DNA of 64,000 bases from the NCBI GenBank assembly GCA_021234155.1, contig JAJEKV010000015.1:10500101-10564100 (forward strand), in the 5' to 3' direction. The DNA comes from Isoetes taiwanensis (lineage: Eukaryota; Streptophyta; Lycopodiopsida; Isoetales; Isoetaceae). The translations under genes and the position numbers were made by a program. The notes beneath the pieces are model-generated. The model did not search any database. It was not told the DNA's origin and saw only the letters and a list, made by a program, of their open reading frames with translations. Below, piece by piece: positions 34,251-44,139 of the stretch; position 1 is the stretch's first letter, and each line of letters begins with the position of its first letter.

Positions 34251-35770
34251 CTAAATACCTTTAGCCATCCGAGCATAATCCTTCCTTGGCCCTCGCTTAG
34301 GCCGGCTAGTAGAAGCCTGTGCTTGGACTTCCTCTTGTCCCTCGGCTTCCTTTGCTTTCCGATCTTTATATTCTCTAAGAATATCCGGATAAGCTTCTAA
34401 AACATTGCCACGCACCCATGAAGCGTCCTCCAAAGGTTTGTGAGCGAACTTAACCAAATATTGTCTTGAACCACTAGTGGATTTATCCGCCAAAATTGTT
34501 TCCGGCTCTAGAACTTCGGAATCATCAATCAATTCTGGCTCAGTTAACCTCCCAAGTTGAGGTAACTCCTTACCATGATAAGCCTTTAGGAATGAAACAT
34601 TCACTACATCATGCATTTTCCAACCTTGAGGCAATCTTAATTGATATGCATTCTCATTGACCACTTTAATAACTTGAAATGGTCCATGGAAGCGGGTGCC
34701 AACTTAAGATCCTTCTTCTTGGCGCATCTTTCTTAAAGTGGCCTTTATGGATCCTCATCCATACCCAATCTCCTTCCTTAAAACCATTGGTTGCCGCGAA
34801 CTTAGATGATTTATTTGCAAAAGATGCTTGAGCATCTCGAATCTGAGCTTGAAGCAAGTCTATGAGATCCTTAGGCTCAATAACCAAATCATCGGCCACT
34901 GGAACATCTTCACACACTCGAAAGAGTGGCTCCCCATGACAAAGGTGACCATAGACCGCCTGAAAAGGAGTCATCTTTATGGTAGGCCCGATAGGTATTA
35001 TTATACACAAATTCAGCAATAGGCAAATACTCTTCCCAATGACCTTGATGTTCATTGACAAACCCCCTTAAGATGGAACAAATAACTTTATTGACCACCT
35101 CGGATTGTCCATCAGTTTCTGGGTGAAAAGCGTTGGAGAACCTCAACTCGTCCCCAATTGCATAAATAATGCCTTCGAATTTACTAGTAAACTTTGTATC
35201 ACGATCGGATACAATAATCTTTGGCAAACCATGTAGCCTAAATATCTCTTTGATAAAGAGCGTAAGCCGCACTATAAGCGGAATCAACTTATCCAGAACA
35301 AGGAATAAAATGAGCGTGCTTAGTTAAACAATCAACAATTGTCCAAATGGCGGTGTTCTTTGCGAGGCGGGAGGAAGACCAACAATAAAATCCATAGTGA
35401 TCTGTTCCCATTTTGCCTCCGGAATAGGCAAGGATAAAGGAACACCATGAGGTTTCTTGTTCGCTTTCTTTATCCGTTGACAAGTAACACAATGCCGAAT
35501 ATGAACCAAAACATCTCTCCATAATCCGGGCCAAATAAAGTATGGTTCAAGCTTTGCCAAAGTTGCCCCACGCCCACGATGACCCGCGATAGGTGCATCA
35601 TGGACTTCTTTAAGAATAAGTGACCGAAAGTTCCGCACAATGCATAGCTTTGGACCTTTATACAAGAACCCATTAACGATCTTATATCCATATGCATTGC
35701 CACTTTGAGCTAACAACCAAATATCTTTATAATCAAGGTCAGTGGCATACAATGGCTTCATTTCCTCCAA
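34251..35770 (-). pseudogene. N1 integrase with chromodomain-like C-terminus
   Basis: Pieces in order on the minus strand: the HHCC zinc module 'EVHDAPIAGHRGRGATLAKL' with 'HCVTCQRIKK' (35690-35480); the core with 'ITMDFIVGLP' (35400) and 'KIIVSDRDTKF', then 'FHPETDGQSEVVNK' (35230-35100), supplying D, D and E-type positions; a GPY/F-like module 'YQLRLPQGWKMHDVVNVSFL'; and a terminal 'RQYLVKFAHKPLEDASW' resembling a chromodomain with a weakened aromatic cage. There is a frameshift between modules near 35290 and 34670. Confidence 0.8.
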
Positions 35771-35829
35771 ATGGTTGGATTGTGCTATAGAAAGAGAACA
35801 AAGCGCATAGCGTCTACTTAAAGCATCAG

Positions 35830-36990
35830 CTACAACATTCTCTTTACCGGGACGATAATCGAGAAATCATATTGCTGCATAAAAGCAACCCATTTCAACT
35901 GCCTTTCCGATAATGTTTTCTGTGAAACAATGTGCCTAATGCTTTGGTGGTCAGTCAAAATATGAACTGTTGACCCTATAAGATAGTGTCGCCACACTTT
36001 CAAAGCATGAATGACAGCCAGAAATTCCTTATCATAAACACTATATCTACTTTCCGTGTCAGAAAACTTTCGACTTTCATAAGCAATAGGATGACCATCC
36101 TGCATCAAAACCGCGCCCAAAGCCACACCACTTGCATCAACACATAACAAGAAAGGTAGACCAAACTTTGGCAAACGCAGAACAGGAGGATTAACCATGG
36201 CATCCTTTAAAACTTGGAAAGCAAACTGATGATTAAGATTCCATTGGAAAGGAACATCTTTTCGTAGCAACAAATATAAATCTGAAGCTAAACGAGCAAA
36301 ATTCTGTACAAACTTCCTATAATAACTGCATAAGCCCAAAAAGGAACGCAATGCAGCAACTGAAGTAGGTACAGGCCAATCCACAATTGCTTGTACCTTA
36401 CTGGGATCAACTTTAAGACCCTCAGCGCAAACAATATGACCCAAATATTCAATTTCCGATTGGAAAAATATACTTTTCTTAGGATTAAGAGTAATAGACT
36501 CCGCCCTTAACCGACGGAAAACCTCTCGCAAATGCAAGTAATGATCTTCCTCGGACTTACTAAAAACTAATATGTCATCAAAGAACACGACAACATAAAC
36601 ACCATGCACATCTTCAAATATTCGCCCCATTAGCCTCGCAAAAGAAGCTGGCGCATTTGTAAGTCCAAATGGCATGACTAAAAACTCATAATGTCCAAAG
36701 GTTGTCCTAAACGCAGTCTTGTGAACATCTTCAGGCGCAACCTTAAGTTGCCAATACCCTGACTTAAGATCAAGACGGCTAAAAGCGTGGCACCTTGGAG
36801 TTGATCAAACAAATCATCCGCCCTTGGTATAGGGAAACCGATTCTTTATGGTTATCTTATTCAAAGCGCGATAATCTATACACATGCGCCAGGAATTATC
36901 TTTTTCTTAACCAACAAGACGGGGAGCACCAAAAGGTGAAGAACTATGGCGGATCAATCCAGCTTGAAGCAACTCATCAAGTCGGCGCCT
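35830..36990 (-). pseudogene. N1 reverse transcriptase and RNase H
   Basis: The main open piece 36675-35830 (281 codons) has 'MPFGLTNAPASFARLM', '[13 protein letters not shown]' with intact F-D-D, 'FLGLCSYYRKFV', and the RNase H start 'LLCVDASGVALGAVL' with 'YDKEFLAVIHAL' and 'LTDHQSIRHI', covering the D, E and D positions. The upstream RT part (36990-36680) is frameshifted. Confidence 0.85.
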
Positions 36991-37272
36991 AATCTCAACT
37001 TGTTGGCCATGCATTCTCGATAAGGAGCTTGATTAGGAGGTGCTTTCCGGGAAGAAGATCAATCTGTGGTCCTCCAAACGTTGGGGTGGCAAAGTTTGTG
37101 GAATGTCATTTGAAAAGACATCATCAAAATAATGCAAAAAGACTGTTTGACGCTCATTTAATGGAGATACTTCTAACTTAGAACATAAAACCACCAAATA
37201 CACAAAATGAGTTTTCATTGCCAAACGTTTAAAGCGTGCACAACTTAAACCGTGGGAATAGGGGATACAATA

Positions 37273-38790
37273 TCATCCTTCACAAACTTGAAGGTCTTTT
37301 ACCCCTTCCAAGGATAACATAACAATACCCGCTTTCCAATCTATAAGAGGATTAATAGCCTTATGCCATGGCATGCCTAGAATAATATCCATACCTCCAA
37401 GGATTGAAACCATGAAAGAACGTTCTGAGATATATCCCCGCAATTGAAATTCAACATCCTTGACCATAAATGAAGAAGGCGGAGGGGCAACATTCAAGAA
37501 AGCGAAGCTAATTCTACATCACTTGATAAAGGAATAGAAGTTAATTTGAGTTCTTTCACCAAGCGGCAGAAATAAAATCAAACTCCTTTGCCGGATCGAA
37601 TAGGACATGTACTTTTTGATCTTGAATAGTAGCCCAAAATCGTAAGAGACTACTATTCTCAACAGAATCCATATCCGATTTTTCCGGACCGTAGCCACCT
37701 TCTTCCCTTTTCCATCTCATGACGAAGCTACTTTCTTACTTTTATCTTCTTTCTTAGTCCCGGACTTAAGAGTAGGTGTAGCTTCCTTTTCGTTCCCCCC
37801 TTTCTTCTTTTCCAAATAAGTAGGGCATTCATAAAACTTATGATCGGTTGAATAACAAACAAAACACTTATTTTTCGCATAAGCCGCTTCTTGCGTGCTT
37901 GATACGATTCCTTTGGCTCTTTGGCCCTAACGGGTTCATTATCGCAGCGTGCGGTGTGCGGCCGTTTGAGCGGCCCGGACCACTCGGAGCAGATCCCATT
38001 GATTTATCCCGAAAACCACTCGCCTCTTTCATAGAAACTTTGAGGCCACGTTGAGCATTAATGGCTTCCAGAAGGGCCAAACCTTCCTCCTCTACTTTCT
38101 CGCCATCTTACGAGCTCACCAAAAGAAAGATTGGCAACTTGCGGGTCGAGCTTTGCCCGTACCCAACGATGCACCCCACCCATGAGTTTTTCAGGACTTT
38201 CGGCATCATTTTTTACTAAGCTGAAGTCCTTTCTTTAAAACTTCGTCGCGGTGAAGGATCGAGCAGATTTCCATGTTTTGTTGGGTCAACTTATTCCATT
38301 CAGCGATAAGATCGGCCCCAATTATGACCCAAAAAGCGATTTTTTGATTTGCTTTTCAAATTCATAAAGGTAACAATAGGTTGATCGACCGGCTGGTTCT
38401 TACGGATATCCGACCACCGGTCCTTAACAACCCCATCCGGATGACTTTCGGCAAAATATGGCGAAAGTGTCCTCGTCATCCTTAGTCTTAGCAAAATATG
38501 AATTCAAATCCGAAACCCACGCGAATAATTCATCGCATCACTAGTGGCGCCGGAATACTTTTTGAATTCAATTTTGACATTGGCACCGTTTTGATGCCAC
38601 TCGTGGGACGCTCGCACTTGTCGCAGAAGCTGCGCCACCAAGGCCATGAGAGAATCCAATTCTTGCAGCTCCAAGAATTCGAGCCCGGCGGTTGCAAGTT
38701 TTTCTCTCATGGCGAATTATCATGCTCTAACTCAAAAAGTTTTTCCTTGAGCTCTTCATCTTCCAAGTTAACATTGGCGGGGAGGCCATG
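37273..38790 (-). pseudogene. N1 gag and protease region
   Basis: A canonical zinc knuckle C-x2-C-x4-H-x4-C ('CFVCYSTDHKFYEC') is readable on the minus strand at about 37866-37825, followed by a Lys/Glu-rich tail. Upstream, capsid-like pieces are scattered over frames (38710-38300, e.g. 'EFLELQELDSLMALVAQ'). Downstream, 37497-37273 carries 'GGMDIILGMPWHKAINPLIDW', the Ty3 protease C-terminal motif. Gag is broken by several frameshifts. Confidence 0.7.
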
Positions 38791-38799
38791 AAACTTGTT

Positions 38800-38811
38800 G
38801 CTCTGATACCA
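38800..38811 (-). promoter_or_regulatory. N1 primer-binding site
   Basis: On the minus strand it reads TGGTATCAGAGC, complementary to the 3' end of plant initiator tRNA-Met, one base inside the 5' LTR. Confidence 0.95.
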
Positions 38812-38812
38812 C

Positions 38813-39037
38813 TAAAACACACACTTGACGTGGCACGCTATCTCACCACCCAACCACGAGCCCTCAGCTATGACACAGCTGCCCCAGAGCTCTCCCCCGA
38901 GCTACTATATAGCATGCACGCCCCTTTGGTCCATCTTTGGACCAAAGCCCTCTTTGGACCATAAGCCCCCTTTTGGACTAAAGGCCCTCTTTTGGCCTAA
39001 AAGCCATCTTTGGACTCCACGTCCTTAGCATATAGCA
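38813..39037 (-). repeat. N1 5' LTR
   Basis: 225-bp copy matching 33979-34203, lying next to the PBS and followed by TSD catcc at 39038-39042. Confidence 0.9.
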
Positions 39038-39042
39038 CATCC

Positions 39043-40543
39043 CTGAATCGGAGGCCTTTGCCGAGGTTGCGCAAGATGTTCCTCGTCGATCTTCCTTCAA
39101 GTGCTCGGGCCATCTCCGGTTCCGGAAGTTCTGGTGTTGTTGCTGCTACCACTGAAAGTGTTGCGTCCCTAAGGTGCCCTCTCGCAAAGTCGAGGCAATG
39201 GAGCGCGACTGCCCTGTTGAAAAGAATGATGTGATCGGCATGGGCGTATATCTTCGAGTGCTGCCCGAAGCCCGAAAGTGCTATGAGAAGTGCCACGGAT
39301 TCTTCCCCCCTTGGGCTGAACTCCTTGTGGAAGACTATCATTTGCCCTTGGCTGAGGGCTGGAAGATAGTAGCGAAGTGCCGTGCCCTTCCCTACGCCTC
39401 ACGCGATCAAAGTGCCCTTCCTTTGAGCTACACGCCATGGTGAGGCATCCACCGCCATAAGGTCTTCATGATCCCTCCACATGCTGGTTGCGTTGTCCAA
39501 GTTGATGCTGCTGGACCCTTCCCTCATGCTCCTGGCTCGGACTGGTCGGCTTGAGCTTGGGCCCTTCCCGGGTTTGTAGAGTGTGCTCGATCTCTGGCTG
39601 GAACTCCTCCTCGAGATGATAGGCTCCTATTTTGCCGATAGATCTCCCTTATCTGGCGATAGGCTGCTATATCCGACATTGTCTCCCCAAAGATAAGAGT
39701 GTCTCTCCGCCAGCTCCCTTGGAATCTCCACGGTATGAGTAGTCGATAATGTACGTGCTCTTCAGGTGTGCTATCATGCCCAAGAGCTCGCGTCGATTCA
39801 AGACCCCTGTTCGACAAGAGGGACAAGTTGAGGATGTCATTTGCAAAAATGTACTCCTCCCCGTCGATGACTATCGGCGACAAAGCTGTGATGCCGACTG
39901 GTGGGTCGGTAGCTGTTCTCACGTCGTCGTCATGCCTCGACGCATACCTCCGCATTCTTGTTGCCTCCCTGCTCTCCCATTCTGGGTTCTGCTCCCCTAG
40001 CTGCTCGTAGTCTTCATGGATCTGCAGAGATGGTGCCCCTGACGTCGTGCCATAGTATTCGTAGGCGGAGGATTCTATATTCAGGATTTGATCCTGGGCT
40101 CTACGGGTATCAAGTGGCGCTAAGTCTAAGGGCTGAACAGAGGGTTCCCCTACTTTGTTGATTGACTTATAGTGCATGAAGAGGGCAAGGGCTGTCTGAG
40201 CTGAAAGGTACCTATGCCTATTATGTCTGCAGGTCATGTAATCGGGCATGGTCCTAGTCCTATCCCATAGCTGCTTCTTGCCTTTGGATCCTGCCAACTC
40301 TCGACCTAAGGCTTGGGTAAGTGTCTCAAGAGAAACCCAATTCCCTCCCCTAGGAGGCAGTCTAACTTCCCAAGGTAGGACCTGCTGGTCATATTGGCAC
40401 ATAATGTACGTGTAGTAGGGTGTTCTAGTCAAAGTTGCGTGAAGATCAAACAAGTGATCAAACACAGAGAAGGCTTGATCTACTGGAAGCACATGGATAT
40501 GGCTGGCAGCATTGTACCATCTCTCAAAGTTGCTGGGCGCCAT
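39043..40543 (-). pseudogene. Element A ORFx (unknown family), broken by frameshift and by N1
   Basis: The start is taken at ATG 40543 because the same position aligns with the ATG of ORFx in element B ('MAPSNFERWYNAA' versus 'MALC*LGRWYGAK'). The first 339 codons are open to a stop at 39524; the C-terminal part continues in another frame (39341-39043) with 'FSPRGEESVALLIALSGFG' and 'ARALEGRSTRNILRNLGKGL'. The last 12 codons, 'VKNFFRLSGGH', lie beyond N1 at 33978-33939. The N-terminal half is neutral and the middle Asp/Glu-rich. No known domain was recognised. It is located between the H3-like ORF and gag in both A and B, so it is a fixed component of this retrotransposon group. Confidence 0.75.
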
Positions 40544-40841
40544 TGAGCAGGAAAGGGTGTAGAAAATGGCTTGCAAAGATCAGTGGAGGATCAGAAAATC
40601 GCCTAAGGGGCTGGGAGCAGTTCTGTAGGAAGAAAAAATGGCAAATGAGACCTATTTTATAGACTATGGGTGACCTCGGGGTTCGTGCAAAAAGGTGCCT
40701 ACCCAAAACGAGCTTGGTTCTATGGCTCTGGGTGTCCAAATGAACTACCATGAAGTGCAAACTTAAGCAAAACAAAGCAAGAAACACTACATGGCAATTT
40801 GTTGGATCAAATTTGGCTAATTTGGGCCAAAGATGGGCTGA

Positions 40842-41112
40842 CCCGGGTGAATCCGCGCGGATGGCCTCCGCGTCGCGGACGCAGACGCATTTGGCGCGGT
40901 CTCACCCGGTTGGCCTGTTTTGGGCCAATTTTTGGTCAATTTAGGGAATTTGAAGATGCTAATATGGCTAATTGGGCCGATTCTAACCTAACTAGCAACT
41001 TATTTTGAGCAAAACTGACACCAAAAAGCATGTTTTTGGGGGTAGGCGGGTGAATCCGCGCGAAACGCGCCCGCGTCGGGGACGCAGAGGCCATCCGCGC
41101 GGTCTCACCCGG
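40842..41112 (-). promoter_or_regulatory. Pair of inverted quasi-palindromes between H3-like ORF and ORFx (element A)
   Basis: Segment 1 (40842-40909) and segment 2 (41045-41112) each begin 'gggtgaatccgcgcg' and end 'gcgcggtctcaccc', so each folds on itself. Their inner parts are complementary to each other: segment 1 left arm 'ggatggcctccgcgtc' pairs with segment 2 right arm 'gacgcagaggccatcc'. Thus the pair is also a long-range inverted repeat with an AT-rich loop of about 135 bp. Element B has the same arrangement with different sequence. The function is unknown; a terminator, promoter or RNA element is possible. Confidence 0.75.
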
Positions 41113-41350
41113 TTGGCCCAATTTTTGGCATTTTTGATGATTTTTTTTGCCAAAATTTTGTTGTAGTCATGATTTCTAGGGTGTTTCTAGACATGCTATG
41201 AAGAATTCTACCACAATTGGGTTCTATTTCCTACATTTCAAGCATACAACAGTTTTTCTAATTTACAGAGGGAAAATAACTTTTATATTAATGAGAAACA
41301 TAGTTACATGAAAATTTTAATTCCTCTACAAAATTTACAAAATTTGAGGC

Positions 41351-42466
41351 CTAGGGCCTCTCCCTGCGGATCCTCCGTGCTAAGTGAATATCCTTGGGCA
41401 TAAGGGTTACCCGCTTAGCATGGATGGCGCAGAGGTTTCCCTCCTCGAAGAGCTGCACCAGCTCTGCTTCGGCGGCCTCTTGCAGAGCCCGGGTCATTAG
41501 AGGGGTAACCCTATAATCGGTCCGGAACTGCTGCAAAATCTCTCTAAGGAGACGCTCAAATGGCGCCTTCCTTATCAGGAGATTCGTGCACATCTGGAAG
41601 TGCCGAATCTCCCTAAACACCCGGGCATATGTGCTGTTCGGCCCGTGGTGAACCCTCTTGGGTTTTTCCGGTCTCGGTGGGGGTGGCTTGGGCTGGTTCT
41701 TCTTCGGCCTGCCGCCCACTACGACGCGCTGCACCTCCTGGCGGCAATACCACTCATTGTACCTCGTCCAACGACGAAGGTACTCCCTGTATGCCACCAT
41801 CTTCCGTTTGAACTCCCGGTCCTGCTGGAGCGCGAATGCCCGCTCCCCTACCTTTTGCTTCTTCACCACCTTAGGTGGTTCTGGCCACTTGGGGTAGGGT
41901 GGCCTCGCATCGGGGTTTGAAGCTTCTCCGACGGCTTCAGTGTCCCCTTCCTCTTCTTCTTCTTCCACCTCCTCATGTTGGTGCTGGGGAGGCTCCTCTA
42001 TGACGACGGTCCTACGAGGCCCGTCGTTCCTCCTCTTGGTCCGCCTTTCCCGCTCCCTCTGCTCCCGCTCCCGCTTCTTCCTGGCGGCCCTCTCCTCTGG
42101 CCACTCCGTTACCTTTTCCTTACCCTTCTTTTTGGGCACTGAAGGGCCCGCTTCTTCGGTCTGGTGGTGCTGCTCCTCCACCTGTTCTTCGAGCTGCTCT
42201 TCCACCTCTTCTTCCACCTCGGTGTCCGAGGGCCCGAAATGGCGAGACTCGCCGGTCCTCTGAGTACCTGCCGACGGAGAACTGCTGCTGGGACTCTCCT
42301 CGGCGTCATGGAAGGAGGCTTCGCTGCTGCTGGGGGGAAGCTCCTCTTCCCCTTTCTTGGGTCGGAGGTGCTCCGGGATCTTCTTCACATGTCGCCCTGC
42401 TGCCTGCGCCATGGAGAGGGTAGGTCTTGTTCCAGGCTTCCTGTAGGTTTGCTTGGTGCGTGCCAT
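41351..42466 (-). CDS. Retrotransposon-encoded histone H3-like protein, 371 aa (element A)
   Basis: This is an intact ORF from ATG 42466. Residues 2-7 are 'ARTKQT', the H3 tail start, followed by Y7, R8, K9 and P10 in place of A7 and S10. The tail similarity fades near residue 40. About 235 residues of Ser/Glu-rich then Arg/Lys/Glu-rich low-complexity linker follow, with 'KKKGKEK', 'KKRERE' and 'RRTKRR' clusters usable as nuclear localisation signals. Residues 278-371 are an H3 histone fold: 'REIRHFQ', '[15 protein letters not shown]', 'FRTDYR', '[15 protein letters not shown]', '[16 protein letters not shown]', '[10 protein letters not shown]'. By eye about 60 of 87 fold positions equal canonical plant H3 recalled from memory, with no gap; R83, C110, H113 and D123 are kept and K56 is Met. 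Canonical H3 is 136 aa. Loop 1 has H3 length, so it is not CenH3-like. It lies between the PBS and ORFx of an LTR element. The likely role is a nucleosome or chromatin interaction; this is inference. Confidence 0.93.
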   Translation of the reverse strand: MARTKQTYRKPGTRPTLSMAQAAGRHVKKIPEHLRPKKGEEELPPSSSEASFHDAEESPSSSSPSAGTQRTGESRHFGPSDTEVEEEVEEQLEEQVEEQHHQTEEAGPSVPKKKGKEKVTEWPEERAARKKREREQRERERRTKRRNDGPRRTVVIEEPPQHQHEEVEEEEEEGDTEAVGEASNPDARPPYPKWPEPPKVVKKQKVGERAFALQQDREFKRKMVAYREYLRRWTRYNEWYCRQEVQRVVVGGRPKKNQPKPPPPRPEKPKRVHHGPNSTYARVFREIRHFQMCTNLLIRKAPFERLLREILQQFRTDYRVTPLMTRALQEAAEAELVQLFEEGNLCAIHAKRVTLMPKDIHLARRIRRERP

Positions 42467-43028
42467 ATCTTATGGTTCAGAAAATGGGTGACGAAGGGCT
42501 GAGCAAGAGAGAGTTGGAGGTGAAGGGTTGGAGAGAGAAAATGAGGTGTCAGATATTTAAAAAGGAGGGTCCCTGGGAATATTCTCCTACCATAATTACC
42601 CCTATTTATTAGCCCCCCCTTATTAATTACAAGATATTTAATTAATTATTTAACTATTAATGTATATATTAACCTATATTAATTGATATTATCTTTAAAT
42701 TTTCGAATTTTCCTAATGGTTCGAAGTGCAATTTATGAATTTGCGCCATTTTTCACCTGGGTCTCCGATTGGCATGATTCTTCGACCCATTTTAGGTGAA
42801 ATTTGATGCAGATGCATAATTTTCACTCCAAATTTACTAGAAGGTTCGTTTGACTCACTCAAATCTTCGTCTAACACTTAGCCTAATTCCTGACCCACTA
42901 CCTAGGAGAAAAATTTTTCCCCCATTTTCGCGGTTCAATGGTGGAAATGTTTATTTCACACCCCTATAGGCCTGTTAGACTACTTCATGGTTATGGTCAG
43001 TGCTAGTTCTTGGTCAACCAAGAACATC
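42467..43028 (-). other. Element A leader between PBS and H3-like ORF
   Basis: About 560 bp of AT-rich, noncoding sequence that would form the 5' untranslated leader of the genomic RNA and could hold a splice donor and packaging signals. No single motif could be assigned. Confidence 0.5.
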
Positions 43029-43038
43029 GCTCTGATAC
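43029..43038 (-). promoter_or_regulatory. Element A primer-binding site remnant
   Basis: On the minus strand 'GTATCAGAGC' matches ten bases of the initiator tRNA-Met PBS TGGTATCAGAGC; the leading TG is missing. The 13-15 bp expected between it and the LTR body (present at 26918-26932) are also absent, consistent with a small deletion across the LTR/PBS junction. Confidence 0.7.
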
Positions 43039-43557
43039 GCTAAACGTACGGCGCCCGGCCGTACACTCGGCAGGAAATCCCCCATCCGGCTCAACAACCG
43101 CATGGGCCCTTCGTCTACCCCGCACTCTGAGGTGACTCTTAGTGCGGGAAGGGAACACGAAGGTGTCTTGCGCGCCCTTCCCCTATGGGCTCCTATAACA
43201 GCGGAAGCGATAACACGTCAGAACTAGCATCAACATATACAAATACTACCTCGAAGGGTAGTGCATCACTCATAATCCATGGCAAAGATGATAATCACGA
43301 ACCATAAAACATGAGAGCTCCTACCCCGGCTCAGACTCGTAAGGAGGATGACTGACCGGCTAGGCCTCAAGATAGAGCAGACCGAGTCATGGCAATGGCG
43401 AGGGCTGGCATAGAACAATGGCTAGGGTTGACCACTCCATCCGCCCCTCCTGTGCATACTTTGCAGATGGGCTAGATCAGGCTCTGACAGGACTCTAGCC
43501 TTCCGGATACGCAATCCCATGGTATCACCCATCGGGACTACTCCAGGTTGCATCTCC
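43039..43557 (-). repeat. Element A 5' LTR, part 1 (interrupted by N2)
   Basis: It matches 26931 to about 27450 with few differences. It is broken after 'gcatctcc', where N2 begins; the last five bases, tctcc (43553-43557), are the N2 target duplication. Confidence 0.85.
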
Positions 43558-44139
43558 TGTTTGGGGTCTGGGTTCGGGAACTCCTGGAAGACAGCCCTCT
43601 GTGAGGACCCGTGGATCTAACAGGAGAGTCCGGGGGACTATGTCACGCGGGATTTGCTGAAAGAGAAGAAAAGGAAGAGAACAGAGCAAATGAGAGAAAG
43701 ATGATAAGCTTCCTTGATATCAATGATGAAAATACATGAGCTCTCGCAATAGAGAGAAAACTGAAAAGAGACAAGACTCAAAACTCATCTAAAAACTTAT
43801 GAGCTAACTCTACTCATATATATAGTACAATGGCCTTGGGCCCAATATAGACACTCTGACTGATCTCGGTGCCGACTCCTGGGAGGAGGCCTGATTTGCA
43901 GGAATGTTGGCGGTGCCTCTTGAAGTGCCTAGAATCACGCCGACGCCGACTTGGCGGTGGACGGGCCGCCACTTGTCCGAAGGGCCTCTTGTTGATGACC
44001 AAAGGCTTTGATCAAGCGTGGTCCGCCGCTTAGTCTTCGCGAGCCTTGGATGTCCGACCCGTGGTTGATCGAGGATCCTTGAGCTTGACCTCGTCTGTCA
44101 GATGCATGAATAGTCCTGTATGTGAGGCACAGACTAACA
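43558..44139 (-). repeat. N2 3' LTR
   Basis: 582 bp. It aligns with 54069-54664 over its whole length apart from scattered substitutions and one- to several-base indels, so the insertion is older than N1. Confidence 0.88.

Larger units (their letters stand above)
33979..39037 (-). mobile_element. N1: chromovirus-type Ty3 element with 225-bp LTRs nested in ORFx of element A
   Basis: LTRs at 33979-34203 and 38813-39037 have the same length and appear identical by eye; on the minus strand they start TGCTATATGC. TSD catcc lies at 33974-33978 and 39038-39042. The PBS is complementary to initiator tRNA-Met, TGGTATCAGAGC on the minus strand at 38811-38800. The PPT 'aagaggggggaa' abuts the 3' LTR (34215-34204). 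Length is 5,059 bp. The near-identical LTRs indicate recent insertion, yet internal ORFs carry frameshifts. It splits the last codons of ORFx. Confidence 0.92.

Noticed and set aside
38800-38811. tRNA gene fragment
   Set aside because: The match to the tRNA-Met 3' end is only 12 nt and sits next to an LTR, so it is a primer-binding site.
40842-41112. CRISPR-like or histone 3' stem-loop interpretation of the palindromes
   Set aside because: There are only two units in inverted orientation in a eukaryotic context, and they are far longer than the metazoan histone stem-loop.
41351-42466. Reading the H3-like ORF as a host centromeric histone (CenH3)
   Set aside because: Loop 1 between the first and second fold helices has the canonical H3 length, the tail starts ARTKQT, and the gene lies inside an LTR element with a sister copy in element B.
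41600-42502. Plus-strand frames rich in Ser, Cys and Pro opposite the H3-like ORF
   Set aside because: They are complements of the Glu/Arg/Lys-rich linker and have no own motifs.
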